The translations under genes and the position numbers were made by a program. From NCBI RefSeq assembly GCF_900499005.1, contig NZ_LS991316.1, positions 1,539,908 to 1,603,907 of the forward strand: a stretch of DNA of 64,000 nt, given 5' to 3'. Positions 44,075 to 52,600 of the stretch are shown in pieces (position 1 is the stretch's first letter; each line of letters opens with the position of its first letter). The DNA comes from Actinomyces culturomici (GTDB taxonomy: Bacteria; Actinomycetota; Actinomycetes; Actinomycetales; Actinomycetaceae). A model generated the notes under the pieces. The model saw only the letters and a list, made by a program, of their open reading frames with translations, did not search any database and was not told the DNA's origin.

Positions 44075-44704
44075 ATGACGACGCACGACTTCCGCCACGT
44101 CGAGACCGAGCGACTCCTCCTCGATATGCCCGCCGACTCCGACCTCGACAAACTCCACGCACTCCTGGCCGACCCGCGCATGTGGACCCACCTGCCAAGC
44201 GCCTCGCGGGCTACATCGCCGAGTGGGAGGGCGGCCTCGGCGCGTGGATCCTCCGCGAGAAGCCGATCGACGAGGGCGGGGCGGCCACCCCTTCGAGCGG
44301 AGAGGCGACGCCCATCGCCGAGAATGCCTCGGCGATCACCCGCCCGCTCATCGGCTACGCCGGGTGCTGGCTGAAGGACGGTGCGTTCTGGAACCTCGGC
44401 TACCGGCTGAGCCCGGAGCTCCAGGGCAGGGGCTACGCGCTGGAGGCGTCGCGCGCGGCGATCGCCGCCGCCCGCGAGGTCGCCCCCCGAGGTCCCGATC
44501 GTCGCCTACCTCCTCGCCCACAACCTCGCCTCGAAGGCGGTCGCCGAAAGGCTCGGCCTCACGCTCATCGCCTCCGGGCCGGACGCGGGCAATCCCGACC
44601 CTCGGGCCGTTCGTCTGGCGTACGCGGACCGCCCGGTCGACGAGGACCTCATCGAGATCATCATGGAGTCGGGCCCGCGGACCCGGACCGATGGGCAGGC
44701 GTAG
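44075..44704 (+). pseudogene. GNAT-family acetyltransferase broken by two frameshifts
   Basis: The first frame gives the family opening HVETERLLLDMPADSDLDKL and ends at LADPRMWTHLP. Near 44197 one base is missing, and the second frame continues KRLAGYIAEWEGGLGAWILR. In a run of C bases near 44482-44487 one base is extra, and the third frame gives EVPIVAYLLAHNLASKAV and LGLTLIASGPDAGNPDPRAV to the stop at 44704. Net length is correct, so two single-base errors, in the sequence or in the genome, would restore one gene of about 209 codons. An in-frame repeat (PIDEGGAATPS) lies in the middle. Either a recent pseudogene or a sequencing artefact. Confidence 0.75.
44265..44282 (+). repeat. ATCGACGAGGGCGGGGC repeat core inside an acetyltransferase gene
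   Basis: GATCGACGAGGGCGGGGC, identical to the copy at 58618. Translated in the local frame it gives PIDEGGA, followed by a 15-residue low-complexity stretch before the acetyltransferase fold resumes at RPLIGYAGCWLKDG. Confidence 0.8.
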
Positions 44705-44783
44705 GGGCCCTTCATCAGGACGCGGCCGCGTCCTCGTCGATCGAGAACCCGCGACCCCGGCCCCGGCCCCGGGCCCCCCTCCC

Positions 44784-46274
44784 CTACTTCTTCCGGTAGA
44801 GCGACTTCGTCGCGTAGACCGGCTCGTTCGTCACCTGGACGCCGAGCGAGCGGAAGATCCCCTCGTCGACGGACCCGAGGATCGTCGAGGTGTGGACGTC
44901 GCATCCGCGCAGATCCCCGATGCGGTCGAGGGCGCGGCGCGCGTCCTCGTCGGTGGAGGCGGACACGGCGAGGGCGATGAGGACCTCGTCGGTGTGGAGG
45001 CGCGGGTTGTGGGAGCCGAGGTGCGCGGTCTTCAGCGTCTGGATCGGCTCGATCGCCTCGGGCGAGAGGAGCTTCACCGAGTCGTCGATGCCGGCGAGGA
45101 CCTTGAGCGCGTTGAGGAGCATCGCGGACGAGCAGCCGAGGAGGGCCGAGGTCTTCCCGGTGACGATCGTCCCGTCGGCGAGCTCGATGGCGGCGGCCGG
45201 GGCCTTCGTCGACTTGGCGAGTTTCCGCGTGGGAACGACGACGGGCCGGTCCTCGGGCGAGATCCCGAGCTTCGCCATGAGGAGGGCGATCCGCTCGGAC
45301 TGGATGGGCTCGGCGAGCTCCTTCTTCTCGGTGACGAGCGCCTTGTAGTAGCGGCGGATGACCTCCTGCTTCGAGGCCTCCCGGCACGCCTCGTCGTCGC
45401 AGATCGAGTGGCCCGCCATGTTGACGCCCATGTCGGTGGGGCTCTGGTAGGGGGATTCGCCGAGGATCTCCTCGAAGAGGCGGTTGAGGACGGGGAAGAT
45501 CTCGACGTCGCGGTTGTAGTTCACCGTCTGCACGCCGTGGGCGGCGAGGTGGAACGGGTCGATCATGTTGACGTCGTCGAGGTCGGCGGTCGCGGCCTCG
45601 TAGGCGATGTTGACGGGGTGGTCGAGGGGGAGGTTCCAGATGGGGAAGGTCTCCCATTTCGCGTAGCCGGAGGCGAGCCCGCGCTTGTGGTCGTGGTAGA
45701 GCTGCGAGAGGCAGGTCGCCATCTTGCCGGAGCCGGGCCCGGGCGCGGTGACGACGACGAGGTCGTGGGTGGTCTCGATGTACTCGTTGCGCCCGTACCC
45801 CTGGTCGGAGACGATGCGGGCGACGTCGTTGGGGTAGCCGGGGATCGGGAAGTGCCGGTAGACGCGGATGCCGAGGCGTTCGAACCGCCGCTTCACGGCC
45901 CTCGCCTCGCGGTTGTCGTCGGCCCACTGGGTGATGACGACGGACCCGACGAAGAGCCCGTGGTCGCGGAATTCGTCGATGTGGCGGAGGACCTCGTCCT
46001 CGTAGGTCGTGCCGAGGTCGGCGCGGACCTTGCGACGCTGGAAGTCCTTCGCGTTGACGGCGACGATGATCTCGACGTCGTCCTTGAGCTCGGAGAGCAT
46101 GACGACCTTGTTGTCGGGCGTGAACCCGGGGAGGACGCGCGAGGCGTGCATGTCGTCGATGAGCTTGCCGCCGAATTCGAGGTAGAGCTTCCCCCCGAAT
46201 TGAGCGCGCCGCTCGGCGATGTGCTGCGACTGCAGCCGGACGTACTTTTCGCGGTCGAATCCGATTGCGCGCAC
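44784..46274 (-). CDS. DUF1846 protein
   Basis: A 496-aa cytoplasmic protein of the DUF1846 family. It opens [20 protein letters not shown] and contains [40 protein letters not shown] (a P-loop-like glycine run) and [20 protein letters not shown], all highly conserved. Structures in this family exist but the reaction is unknown; metal or nucleotide binding has been suggested by annotation only. The start is GTG 46274 after GAGGCGAAGG; the longer frame adds a Pro/Arg leader. It ends 80 bases from the broken acetyltransferase gene, converging. Confidence 0.88.
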   Translation of the reverse strand: MRAIGFDREKYVRLQSQHIAERRAQFGGKLYLEFGGKLIDDMHASRVLPGFTPDNKVVMLSELKDDVEIIVAVNAKDFQRRKVRADLGTTYEDEVLRHIDEFRDHGLFVGSVVITQWADDNREARAVKRRFERLGIRVYRHFPIPGYPNDVARIVSDQGYGRNEYIETTHDLVVVTAPGPGSGKMATCLSQLYHDHKRGLASGYAKWETFPIWNLPLDHPVNIAYEAATADLDDVNMIDPFHLAAHGVQTVNYNRDVEIFPVLNRLFEEILGESPYQSPTDMGVNMAGHSICDDEACREASKQEVIRRYYKALVTEKKELAEPIQSERIALLMAKLGISPEDRPVVVPTRKLAKSTKAPAAAIELADGTIVTGKTSALLGCSSAMLLNALKVLAGIDDSVKLLSPEAIEPIQTLKTAHLGSHNPRLHTDEVLIALAVSASTDEDARRALDRIGDLRGCDVHTSTILGSVDEGIFRSLGVQVTNEPVYATKSLYRKK

Positions 46275-46364
46275 TGGCCTTCGCCTCCCCGGCGGCCCGC
46301 TCGTCCGCCCGCCCAATCCTAAGGGGTCACGAGGCCGGGGCCGGGCGTCCGATCACGGAGAGGT

Positions 46365-47015
46365 TCAGACGATGTGCCGTTGCATCGCCCAGCGCGTGAG
46401 CTCGTTGCGGTTGGAGAGCTGGAGCTTGCGGAGGACGGCGGACACGTGGGTCTCGACGGTCTTCACGGAGATGAAGAGCTCGTGGCCGACCTCCTTGTAC
46501 GTGTAGCCGCGGGCGATGAGGCGCATGACCTCCTGCTCGCGGGCGGAGAGGAGGTCGAGCTCGTCGTCGCCGATCGCGACCTGCCCGGTGCCGAAGGCGT
46601 CGAGGACGAAGCCGGCGAGGCGGGGCGAGAAGGCGGCGTCGCCGGCGGCGATGCGTCCGATCGCCTCGACGAGGTCGGGGGTGGAGATCGACTTGGTGAC
46701 GTAGCCGCGGGCGCCGGCGCGGATGACCTGGACGACGTCCTCGGGCGAGTCGGAGACGGAGAGGGCGAGGAAGCGCAGGCCCTCGACGTCCTGGCATCGG
46801 GCGGCGACCTCGGCGCCGCCGCCCCCTCGTCCGCCGGGGAGGTGGACGTCGAGGAGGGCGACGTCGGGCTTGAGCTCGTGGCAGGCGGCGATGGCGCCCT
46901 CGACGTCGGCGGCCTCGCCGAGGATCTCGAGGTCGGCGCCGGAGTTCTCGAGTTCGGCGCGCACTCCCGCGCGGACCATGGGGTGGTCGTCGATGACGAC
47001 GAGTCGGATCGGCAT
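46365..47015 (-). CDS. NarL/FixJ-type response regulator
   Basis: Transcription regulator of 216 aa. The receiver domain opens IRLVVIDDHPMVRAGVRAEL, with the acceptor Asp56 in PDVALLDVHLPGG, and includes a Gly-rich insert (GGRGGGGAE). The LuxR-type HTH covers about residues 150-210 (LSAREQEVMRLIARGYTYKE, then LFISVKTVETHVSAVLRKL). The ATG at 47015 follows GGAGAGAC. It lies 51 bases downstream of the PspC-type kinase gene, its presumed partner. The target is unknown; the PspC membrane operon facing it is a likely candidate. Confidence 0.93.
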   Translation of the reverse strand: MPIRLVVIDDHPMVRAGVRAELENSGADLEILGEAADVEGAIAACHELKPDVALLDVHLPGGRGGGGAEVAARCQDVEGLRFLALSVSDSPEDVVQVIRAGARGYVTKSISTPDLVEAIGRIAAGDAAFSPRLAGFVLDAFGTGQVAIGDDELDLLSAREQEVMRLIARGYTYKEVGHELFISVKTVETHVSAVLRKLQLSNRNELTRWAMQRHIV

Positions 47016-47066
47016 GTCTCTCCTCGGGGGGGGTGGACGGCGAGTGGGATGGGGGGAGGTCGGCGG

Positions 47067-48422
47067 TCAGTTCGGCGGGGCGTCCGTCGGCGTGCGCGGG
47101 AGCTCGAGGGCGATCTCGGTGCCGGAGGCGAGACAGCGGATCCGGGCGGAGCCGCCGGCCCGCTCCATGCGGCCGATGATCGAGTGTCTCACCCCGTGGC
47201 GGTCGGCGGGCACGGCGTCGAGGTCGAATCCGGCGCCGGAGTCCTTGATGAAGGCCTCGATGAGGTCGGGTCGGGCCTCGACGTAGACGGAGACGGGGGG
47301 CTCACCGTGTCGGACGGCGTTGGCGACTGCCTCGCTGAGCGCGGCGACGAGGGCGAGTTCGCCCGGCCCGGGCACGGCGTCGGACACGGTGACGAGGTCG
47401 ACGGGGACCCCGTAGCGGGATTCGACGGCGCCGACGGTCTCGCGGACCGCCCCTGCGAGGGATTCCGCGGCTTCGGAGCGCCCGGTGTAGAGCCAGGAGC
47501 GCAGCTCGCGCTCCTCCGTGAGGGCGAGGGCGCGGACGCGCGAGGGGTCGGAGGCCGAGGCGCGGATGAGGGTGAGGGTCTGGAGGACCGAGTCGTGGAG
47601 GTGGGCGGCGATGTCGGCGCGTTCGGCGTCGCGGACCTGCTGGGCCTGGGTGGCCGACAGGTCCTTCGAGGTCCGGAGCCAGAGGGGCGCGAGGGCGAAG
47701 AGGATGCCGGCGACGACGACGCCCCCGATGAGTCCGCCGCGCAGGAGGATGAGCGGCGGGTCGCCGCGTCCGACGAGGACGAGGATGCCGCCGGAGAGGA
47801 CGAGGACGCCGGCGGCGACGATGGCGAGGAAGGAGCCGCTCCGCCACCGGTCGAGGTTTGCGCCCTGACTCCACACGAACCCGAGTCCGACGACGATCGC
47901 AGCGGTCGAGGCGATGTCGGCGAAGGTGGCGACGCCCGAGGAGAAGAGGACGGACGCGAGGAGGGCGCCCGCGATGATGAGGACGCCGGCGAGGAGAAGT
48001 TGATTGCGGACGGTGATGCGCGACCGGTCGGGCGAGGGCGCGCCGGCGCCCGGCGCGAGTCCGGGGGCGAGGCCTGTGGTCCGCCGTGGTTCGGGGGCGC
48101 CCTCGTCCTTGGGGACCATCACCCAGAGCCAGAGGTAGAGGAGGATCCCCGCGCCGCCGAGGAGCGCGAGGGCGACGAGTATCCATCGCACGCGGGCGAC
48201 GGGCATCCCGAGGTGGACCGCGAGACCGGCGCACACGCCCGCCATCCACGGGGTCGGCATGCCAACGGAGCGGGCGGTGGCGCGGCGCAGCGGCGGGCGC
48301 TCGACGGAGGTGTCCGACCAGTGCGGGAGCCTCGCGCTCCCGTCCGATCCGCGCCCCCGGCGTCCCGAGGGCGCGCCGGGGACCGACCACTGGGGTCGGG
48401 GCGATTCGTACGGGGAGCTCAC
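47067..48422 (-). CDS. PspC-domain sensor histidine kinase
   Basis: Membrane histidine kinase of 451 aa. A disordered 45-residue start leads to a PspC domain (MAGVCAGLAVHLGMPVARVR), then further helices to residue 248, giving an intramembrane-type sensor. The dimerisation helix contains ERADIAAHLHDSVLQTLTLI with the phospho-acceptor His276. The ATP domain has EAVANAVRHGEPPVSVYVEA and FIKDSGAGFD. It belongs to the HisKA_3 class (LiaS/DesK-like). It starts at GTG 48422 and is divergent from the PspC protein operon. An envelope-stress role is inferred from the PspC domains on both sides. Confidence 0.9.
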   Translation of the reverse strand: MSSPYESPRPQWSVPGAPSGRRGRGSDGSARLPHWSDTSVERPPLRRATARSVGMPTPWMAGVCAGLAVHLGMPVARVRWILVALALLGGAGILLYLWLWVMVPKDEGAPEPRRTTGLAPGLAPGAGAPSPDRSRITVRNQLLLAGVLIIAGALLASVLFSSGVATFADIASTAAIVVGLGFVWSQGANLDRWRSGSFLAIVAAGVLVLSGGILVLVGRGDPPLILLRGGLIGGVVVAGILFALAPLWLRTSKDLSATQAQQVRDAERADIAAHLHDSVLQTLTLIRASASDPSRVRALALTEERELRSWLYTGRSEAAESLAGAVRETVGAVESRYGVPVDLVTVSDAVPGPGELALVAALSEAVANAVRHGEPPVSVYVEARPDLIEAFIKDSGAGFDLDAVPADRHGVRHSIIGRMERAGGSARIRCLASGTEIALELPRTPTDAPPN

Positions 48423-48537
48423 GCCACCATCTTCACACCCCCGCGCGCCTCCCGGCCCCGCGGGCGGGGGCCTTTCAGGGAATGATCAGGGCGCCTCCCC
48501 ATTACTCGGCGGGCCCGGGAGGGGCAGAGTTGTCCTC

Positions 48538-50295
48538 ATGGACGACTCGATGTTCCCCGGGCCTCAGCCCGGCCCCTACGGCCAGGGCGCGCCGCGCCCG
48601 CCGAGGCGCGGCTTCTTCGACACCCTGCGCGCTTCGGGCTGGTTCCGCCCGGAGAACCGGACGATCGGCGGCGTGTGCGCCGCGATCTCGGCTCGGACGG
48701 GTTGGGATCTCGTCCTCGTCCGCGGCGTCGTGCTCGTCGCCCTCGTCTTCGGCGCCCCGCTCCTCGCGGTCTACGGGGCCGCGTGGGCGCTCCTCCCCGA
48801 GCAGCGCGACGGGCGGATCCACGCCGAGGAGTTCCTCGCGGGCCGATTCGACGCCGCTCAGTTCGGCGCGGGGCTCCTCGTCCTGCTCGGCCTCACCTCG
48901 ATCTTCCCGATGTCGGCGACCCTGTCGTCCGGCTCCACCTTCTCGTGGTTCGCGTCGATCGCGGCCCTCGGGTTCATCGCGGCGGTCGTCGTCCTCGCGC
49001 TCTCCGGTCGTTCTCGGGTTCACGAGGGCGCCCGCGCGAGCGCCGGACAGGTCCCGCCGACGGGGCCCCTCGGCTCGCCGTGGTCCTCCGGCGCCGCCCG
49101 GCCCGGCCCCTACGGCACTTCTGCTCAGGCGGGGAGTCCGTGGGCTCAGTCGCCCACGCCCGGTCAGGGCGGCGTCCCCGATCCGGGACACGCGCAGACG
49201 CCCGGCGGACCCGCGTTCGGACCCGCCTCCCCCGCGTACGCGGCGCCCGCGCCCGATCCCCGGTCGCAGCGGCCCTACGCCCCGCAGCCGCGTCCTCAGG
49301 CGTACGTGCCCCAGTCCGCGCCGCTCGACGGCTGGATCCCGCCGGTGCTCGTCGAGCGCCGCTCGGTGTCGCGCCGCGCGAATCTCGCGGTCACGGGCCT
49401 CGTCCTCCTCGCGATGGCCGCGACCTTCTGGGCGATGTACCGCTTCATGAAGGACGGCTCGACCGATGGCGGCGTCATGGGCGTGCGCCTCGGACTCATC
49501 GGCGGAGGCGTCTGCCTCCTCATCGTCGGCGTCGCCCTCGTCGTCGCGTCCGTGAGGGGCAGGGGCGCCGCCTGGCTCGTCGCCCTCTCCGTCATCGGTT
49601 GCCTTCTCGCGATGCCGACGGCGCTCGTCGGCGCCTCCTATCAGTCCTACGGGTCGACGAGCGGCCTCGACTTCTCCCAGGGGACGAGCTACTTCGATTG
49701 GAGCGCGACGACCCTCACCGCCGATTCCTCGGGGTCCGCTCAACTCGACCTCACGGGCGCGCCCGAGGGAACGACGACGACCATCACCGTCGGCTCCTCG
49801 GTCGTCGACCTCACGATCTCCGCCCGTCAGGACCAGCCGGTCCGGATCGTCTGCTCCTCGGGCATCTCCGACGTCGTCGCCGCCTACTGGACCGGCTCCG
49901 ACGTCCCCGAGTCCGCCGACTGGGTGAGCAAGCTGCGCACCTGCGAATCCGCCTACGGCGGCGCCGACGTCGTCGCCCGATCCGCGACGTGGTCGGCCGA
50001 CAACGGCATCACGATCCGCGTCGAGTCATGGCTCAACTCCCTCTACTTCTCCGAGGACATGGCCGCGAGCGCCGACGGCGCGCAGTCCTCCGACGAGGGG
50101 GCCGCGAACGAGGCCCAGTCCGCCGGCGCGGGGGCCGCGGACTCCCGGGACAACGGGCCCCAGTCGGGCGCCGCCTCCGGTTCGACCGCGGACGGCTCAG
50201 CGTCGGCCCACCAGACGGCTCACTCCGCGACCGCCTCGACCACCACCGCGCTCTTCGCACGACCGCTCCTCGACGCCGACAGGAGGCTCTCATGA
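48538..50295 (+). CDS. PspC-domain membrane protein
   Basis: A 585-aa membrane protein. Residues 30-95 are a PspC domain (ENRTIGGVCAAISARTGWDL, then VLVRGVVLVALVFGAPLLAV). A Pro/Gly/Ala-rich linker of about 120 residues separates it from three to four further helices at residues 285-370. The C-terminal extracytoplasmic part is Ser/Thr/Ala-rich, with a domain of strands (FDWSATTLTADSSGSAQLDL) resembling LiaF-type C-terminal adhesin-like domains, and an acidic tail. Likely partner of the divergent kinase/regulator pair. ATG 48538. Co-translated with the next gene by ATGA overlap. Confidence 0.8.
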   Translation: MDDSMFPGPQPGPYGQGAPRPPRRGFFDTLRASGWFRPENRTIGGVCAAISARTGWDLVLVRGVVLVALVFGAPLLAVYGAAWALLPEQRDGRIHAEEFLAGRFDAAQFGAGLLVLLGLTSIFPMSATLSSGSTFSWFASIAALGFIAAVVVLALSGRSRVHEGARASAGQVPPTGPLGSPWSSGAARPGPYGTSAQAGSPWAQSPTPGQGGVPDPGHAQTPGGPAFGPASPAYAAPAPDPRSQRPYAPQPRPQAYVPQSAPLDGWIPPVLVERRSVSRRANLAVTGLVLLAMAATFWAMYRFMKDGSTDGGVMGVRLGLIGGGVCLLIVGVALVVASVRGRGAAWLVALSVIGCLLAMPTALVGASYQSYGSTSGLDFSQGTSYFDWSATTLTADSSGSAQLDLTGAPEGTTTTITVGSSVVDLTISARQDQPVRIVCSSGISDVVAAYWTGSDVPESADWVSKLRTCESAYGGADVVARSATWSADNGITIRVESWLNSLYFSEDMAASADGAQSSDEGAANEAQSAGAGAADSRDNGPQSGAASGSTADGSASAHQTAHSATASTTTALFARPLLDADRRLS

Positions 50296-50930
50296 CCGAC
50301 GATCGTTCTCTCGACGAGACGACTCCGCTCCCGATCCCGACTGGGGCCGCGCCGACGACGCCGATGCCGACCGCGGCCACGTCGACCCCGTCCGCCTCGA
50401 ACTCGGCCGCCGGCGCCCCGCGTTCCTCGGCCCCGAAGGTGTGGTCGGCCGCCGGCACGGCCGACGCCCCGGCCACGGCGCCGGGCGCGCACTGGCGCGA
50501 CGCGGAGGAGTCCGCTCCCGCGCGGTCCGCCTACTCCGGCGCCTCATCGCCCGCTCCCGCCGCGTCCGACGCTCCCGCCGCGTCCGACGCTCCCGCCGCG
50601 TCCGGCGCTCCCGCCGGCTCCGCGGCGTCCGCCGGACAGTCCCCCACCGGTCACTCCCCCGCCGCGGCCGGCGGCGAGCAGAAGGTCTGGACCGCCGCCG
50701 ACGCCCCGGAGGGCGCCCCGTCCGCCCCCTCCGGAGGGGTGAGGGTCGGCCAGCTCGTGTGGGCGTGCATCGTCCTGCTCACCGGGGTCTTCCTCATCAC
50801 GATGGCGTTCTTCGACGTCATCAACGTGCCGGTCGTGCTCATCTCGCTCGTCGGCGTCCTCGGCCTCGCCCTCATCGGGGCGGCGCTCATCGTCGACAAG
50901 GAGCCCTCGACTAAGCGCGATCGCCCCTAG
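50292..50930 (+). CDS. Ala/Pro-rich two-helix membrane protein
   Basis: A 212-aa protein. Residues 1-150 are disordered and very rich in Ala, Pro, Ser and Thr, including three repeats of a PAASDA-type hexapeptide (about residues 95-115) and two copies of KVWSAA/KVWTAA. The rest is two membrane helices (LVWACIVLLTGVFLITMAFF and VLISLVGVLGLALIGAALIV) with a short basic tail. The start overlaps the previous stop and follows AGGAGGCTCTC. It is likely an accessory subunit of the PspC membrane protein system. I do not recognise a named family. Confidence 0.65.
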   Translation: MTDDRSLDETTPLPIPTGAAPTTPMPTAATSTPSASNSAAGAPRSSAPKVWSAAGTADAPATAPGAHWRDAEESAPARSAYSGASSPAPAASDAPAASDAPAASGAPAGSAASAGQSPTGHSPAAAGGEQKVWTAADAPEGAPSAPSGGVRVGQLVWACIVLLTGVFLITMAFFDVINVPVVLISLVGVLGLALIGAALIVDKEPSTKRDRP

Positions 50931-51004
50931 AACGGTCGCGCCGCGGTGGGGGGCGAGGGACCGGACTTCGCGAACCCGCCCCGCACCATTACCATGCAAT
51001 CACC

Positions 51005-52432
51005 ATGACGCTCATGCACTCGAAACGCGCCCTCGCGGCGGCGCTCACCGGCGCCGCCGCCGTCCTCGCGCTCGCCGGAGGCTCGGCCGCTTACGCGACG
51101 AGCTTCGCGGAGCGGGCGCTCCCACGTACGACCGTCGCCTCCCACGGCGTCGGCGGTCTCGATCGCGGCGAGGTCGAGCGCCTGATCGCCGACCTCGAGA
51201 AGAAGGCGACGATCGAGGTCTCGCTCGGCTCGCAGACGCGGACCGCCGCCCTCGCCGATCTCGGCGTCGACGTCGACGAGGCGGCGACCGCCGACGCGGT
51301 CATCGCCGCCTCCGCATCCCTTCCCGGGCGCTTCGCCGCCCTCGTGGATCCGCAGTCCCTCCCCCTCGTCGTCTCCCGCGACGAGAAGCGGGCGGAGGCC
51401 TACGCGGCGGACTTCGGCGCCGCCCAGGGCGCCCCGCCCGCCAACGCCTCCGTGTCCGCGAACGCCGAAGGGGTCTTCACGGCGACGCCGGGAGCCCGCG
51501 GAATCCTCGTCGATCCGGCCCCGCTCGAGCGCGCGATCGATCAGGCGCTCGACGCCCTCGAGCCGACGACGGCGACGCTGACGGCGACCGAAACCGATCC
51601 GGAGGCCACGACCGAGGAGGCCACCGCTCTCGCCGAACGCGCGAACGCCCTCGTCGCCCCGAAGGTCGAGGTCACCGACGGCGTCGAGACCTACTCGGCG
51701 GCGCCCGCGGAGAAGGCGGCCTGGGTGAAGCTGCCGACCCCCGGCGAGGGCGAGCCGACGCTCGACGCGAGGGCGGTCGCCTCCTGGGTGGGCGCGACGG
51801 CGGAGAAGACGAACGTCGCCCCGACGCCACGGATCGACAACGTGGACGCGTCCGGCGCGGTCGTCGTCGAGGGCGCGCGCCCCGGCGCCACCGGTCTCAA
51901 GGCGAACAATGTCGAGGCGGTCGCCGCCGACCTCGTGAAGAAGGTCGGCGCGGGCGAGGACTTCACCGGCGACTTCGACTACGACGAGGTCCCCGCCCCG
52001 GTCGAAACCCGGCCCGTCATGGCCGGCCACGAGGGCTACTCCTACGCGATGGCCGAGGGCGAGAAGTGGATCGACGTCAATCTGTCGACGAATCGGCTCA
52101 CCGCCTACGAGGGGCAGTCCGTCGTCCTCGGCCCCTACGCGATCAATCACGGTTCGCCCGGACATGAGACCGTCACCGGCCTCTACCACGTCTACCTCCA
52201 GTATCAGAAGCAGGACATGGGGTGCACGCCCGGCTGGCCGTACTGCGCGAGGGACGTCCCCTGGGTCTCCTACTTCACCGGGTCCTACGCGATCCACGGC
52301 GCGCCGTGGGTGTCGACCTTCGGACTCGGGTCGGTCGGCGGTTCGCACGGCTGCGTCAACCTGCCGGTGGACGCAGCCCACGAGGTCTTCACCTGGGCGG
52401 ACCTCGGCACGCCGGTGACCACGCACTACTGA
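51005..52432 (+). CDS. L,D-transpeptidase (YkuD domain) with signal peptide
   Basis: Exported 475-aa enzyme that makes 3-3 crosslinks in peptidoglycan. Residues 5-30 form a signal/anchor helix after a Lys-Arg pair. A long Ala/Glu/Thr-rich region with two peptidoglycan-binding-like folds (PG_binding_4 type) covers about residues 40-330. The YkuD domain has WIDVNLSTNRLTAYEGQSVV and the active site YAIHGAPWVSTFGLGSVGGS, then HGCVNLP with the catalytic Cys. The ATG at 51005 is preceded by TACCAT nine bases upstream and no ribosome site, so the message may be leaderless. Convergent with metG. Confidence 0.92.
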   Translation: MTLMHSKRALAAALTGAAAVLALAGGSAAYATSFAERALPRTTVASHGVGGLDRGEVERLIADLEKKATIEVSLGSQTRTAALADLGVDVDEAATADAVIAASASLPGRFAALVDPQSLPLVVSRDEKRAEAYAADFGAAQGAPPANASVSANAEGVFTATPGARGILVDPAPLERAIDQALDALEPTTATLTATETDPEATTEEATALAERANALVAPKVEVTDGVETYSAAPAEKAAWVKLPTPGEGEPTLDARAVASWVGATAEKTNVAPTPRIDNVDASGAVVVEGARPGATGLKANNVEAVAADLVKKVGAGEDFTGDFDYDEVPAPVETRPVMAGHEGYSYAMAEGEKWIDVNLSTNRLTAYEGQSVVLGPYAINHGSPGHETVTGLYHVYLQYQKQDMGCTPGWPYCARDVPWVSYFTGSYAIHGAPWVSTFGLGSVGGSHGCVNLPVDAAHEVFTWADLGTPVTTHY

Positions 52433-52539
52433 GGTTTCGCAGGCGGCTCCCCCGGCGCCCGGCTCGCGCCTTGCGGTCGACGAGGCCGGGGCGGTGCGCC
52501 GATTCCGGGGAGTCGGCGGGCCGGCGAGCCGTCATCATG

Positions 52540-52581
52540 CGCGTGAGGGGCGCGGGGCCATGGCCCCGCGCCCCTCACGCG
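52540..52581. terminator. Perfect 42-base palindrome, bidirectional terminator
   Basis: Arms of 21 bases, CGCGTGAGGGGCGCGGGGCC followed by A, meeting at the centre with no loop base. It lies between the convergent L,D-transpeptidase and metG genes. It is perfectly self-complementary and probably stops transcription in both directions. Confidence 0.75.
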
Positions 52582-52600
52582 TTCTCGTCGATTGCCGGTC

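Noticed and set aside
52541..52580. Possible att site or resolution site at the perfect 42-base palindrome
   Set aside because: The location between convergent genes and the simple GC-rich sequence fit a terminator; no integrase is nearby.
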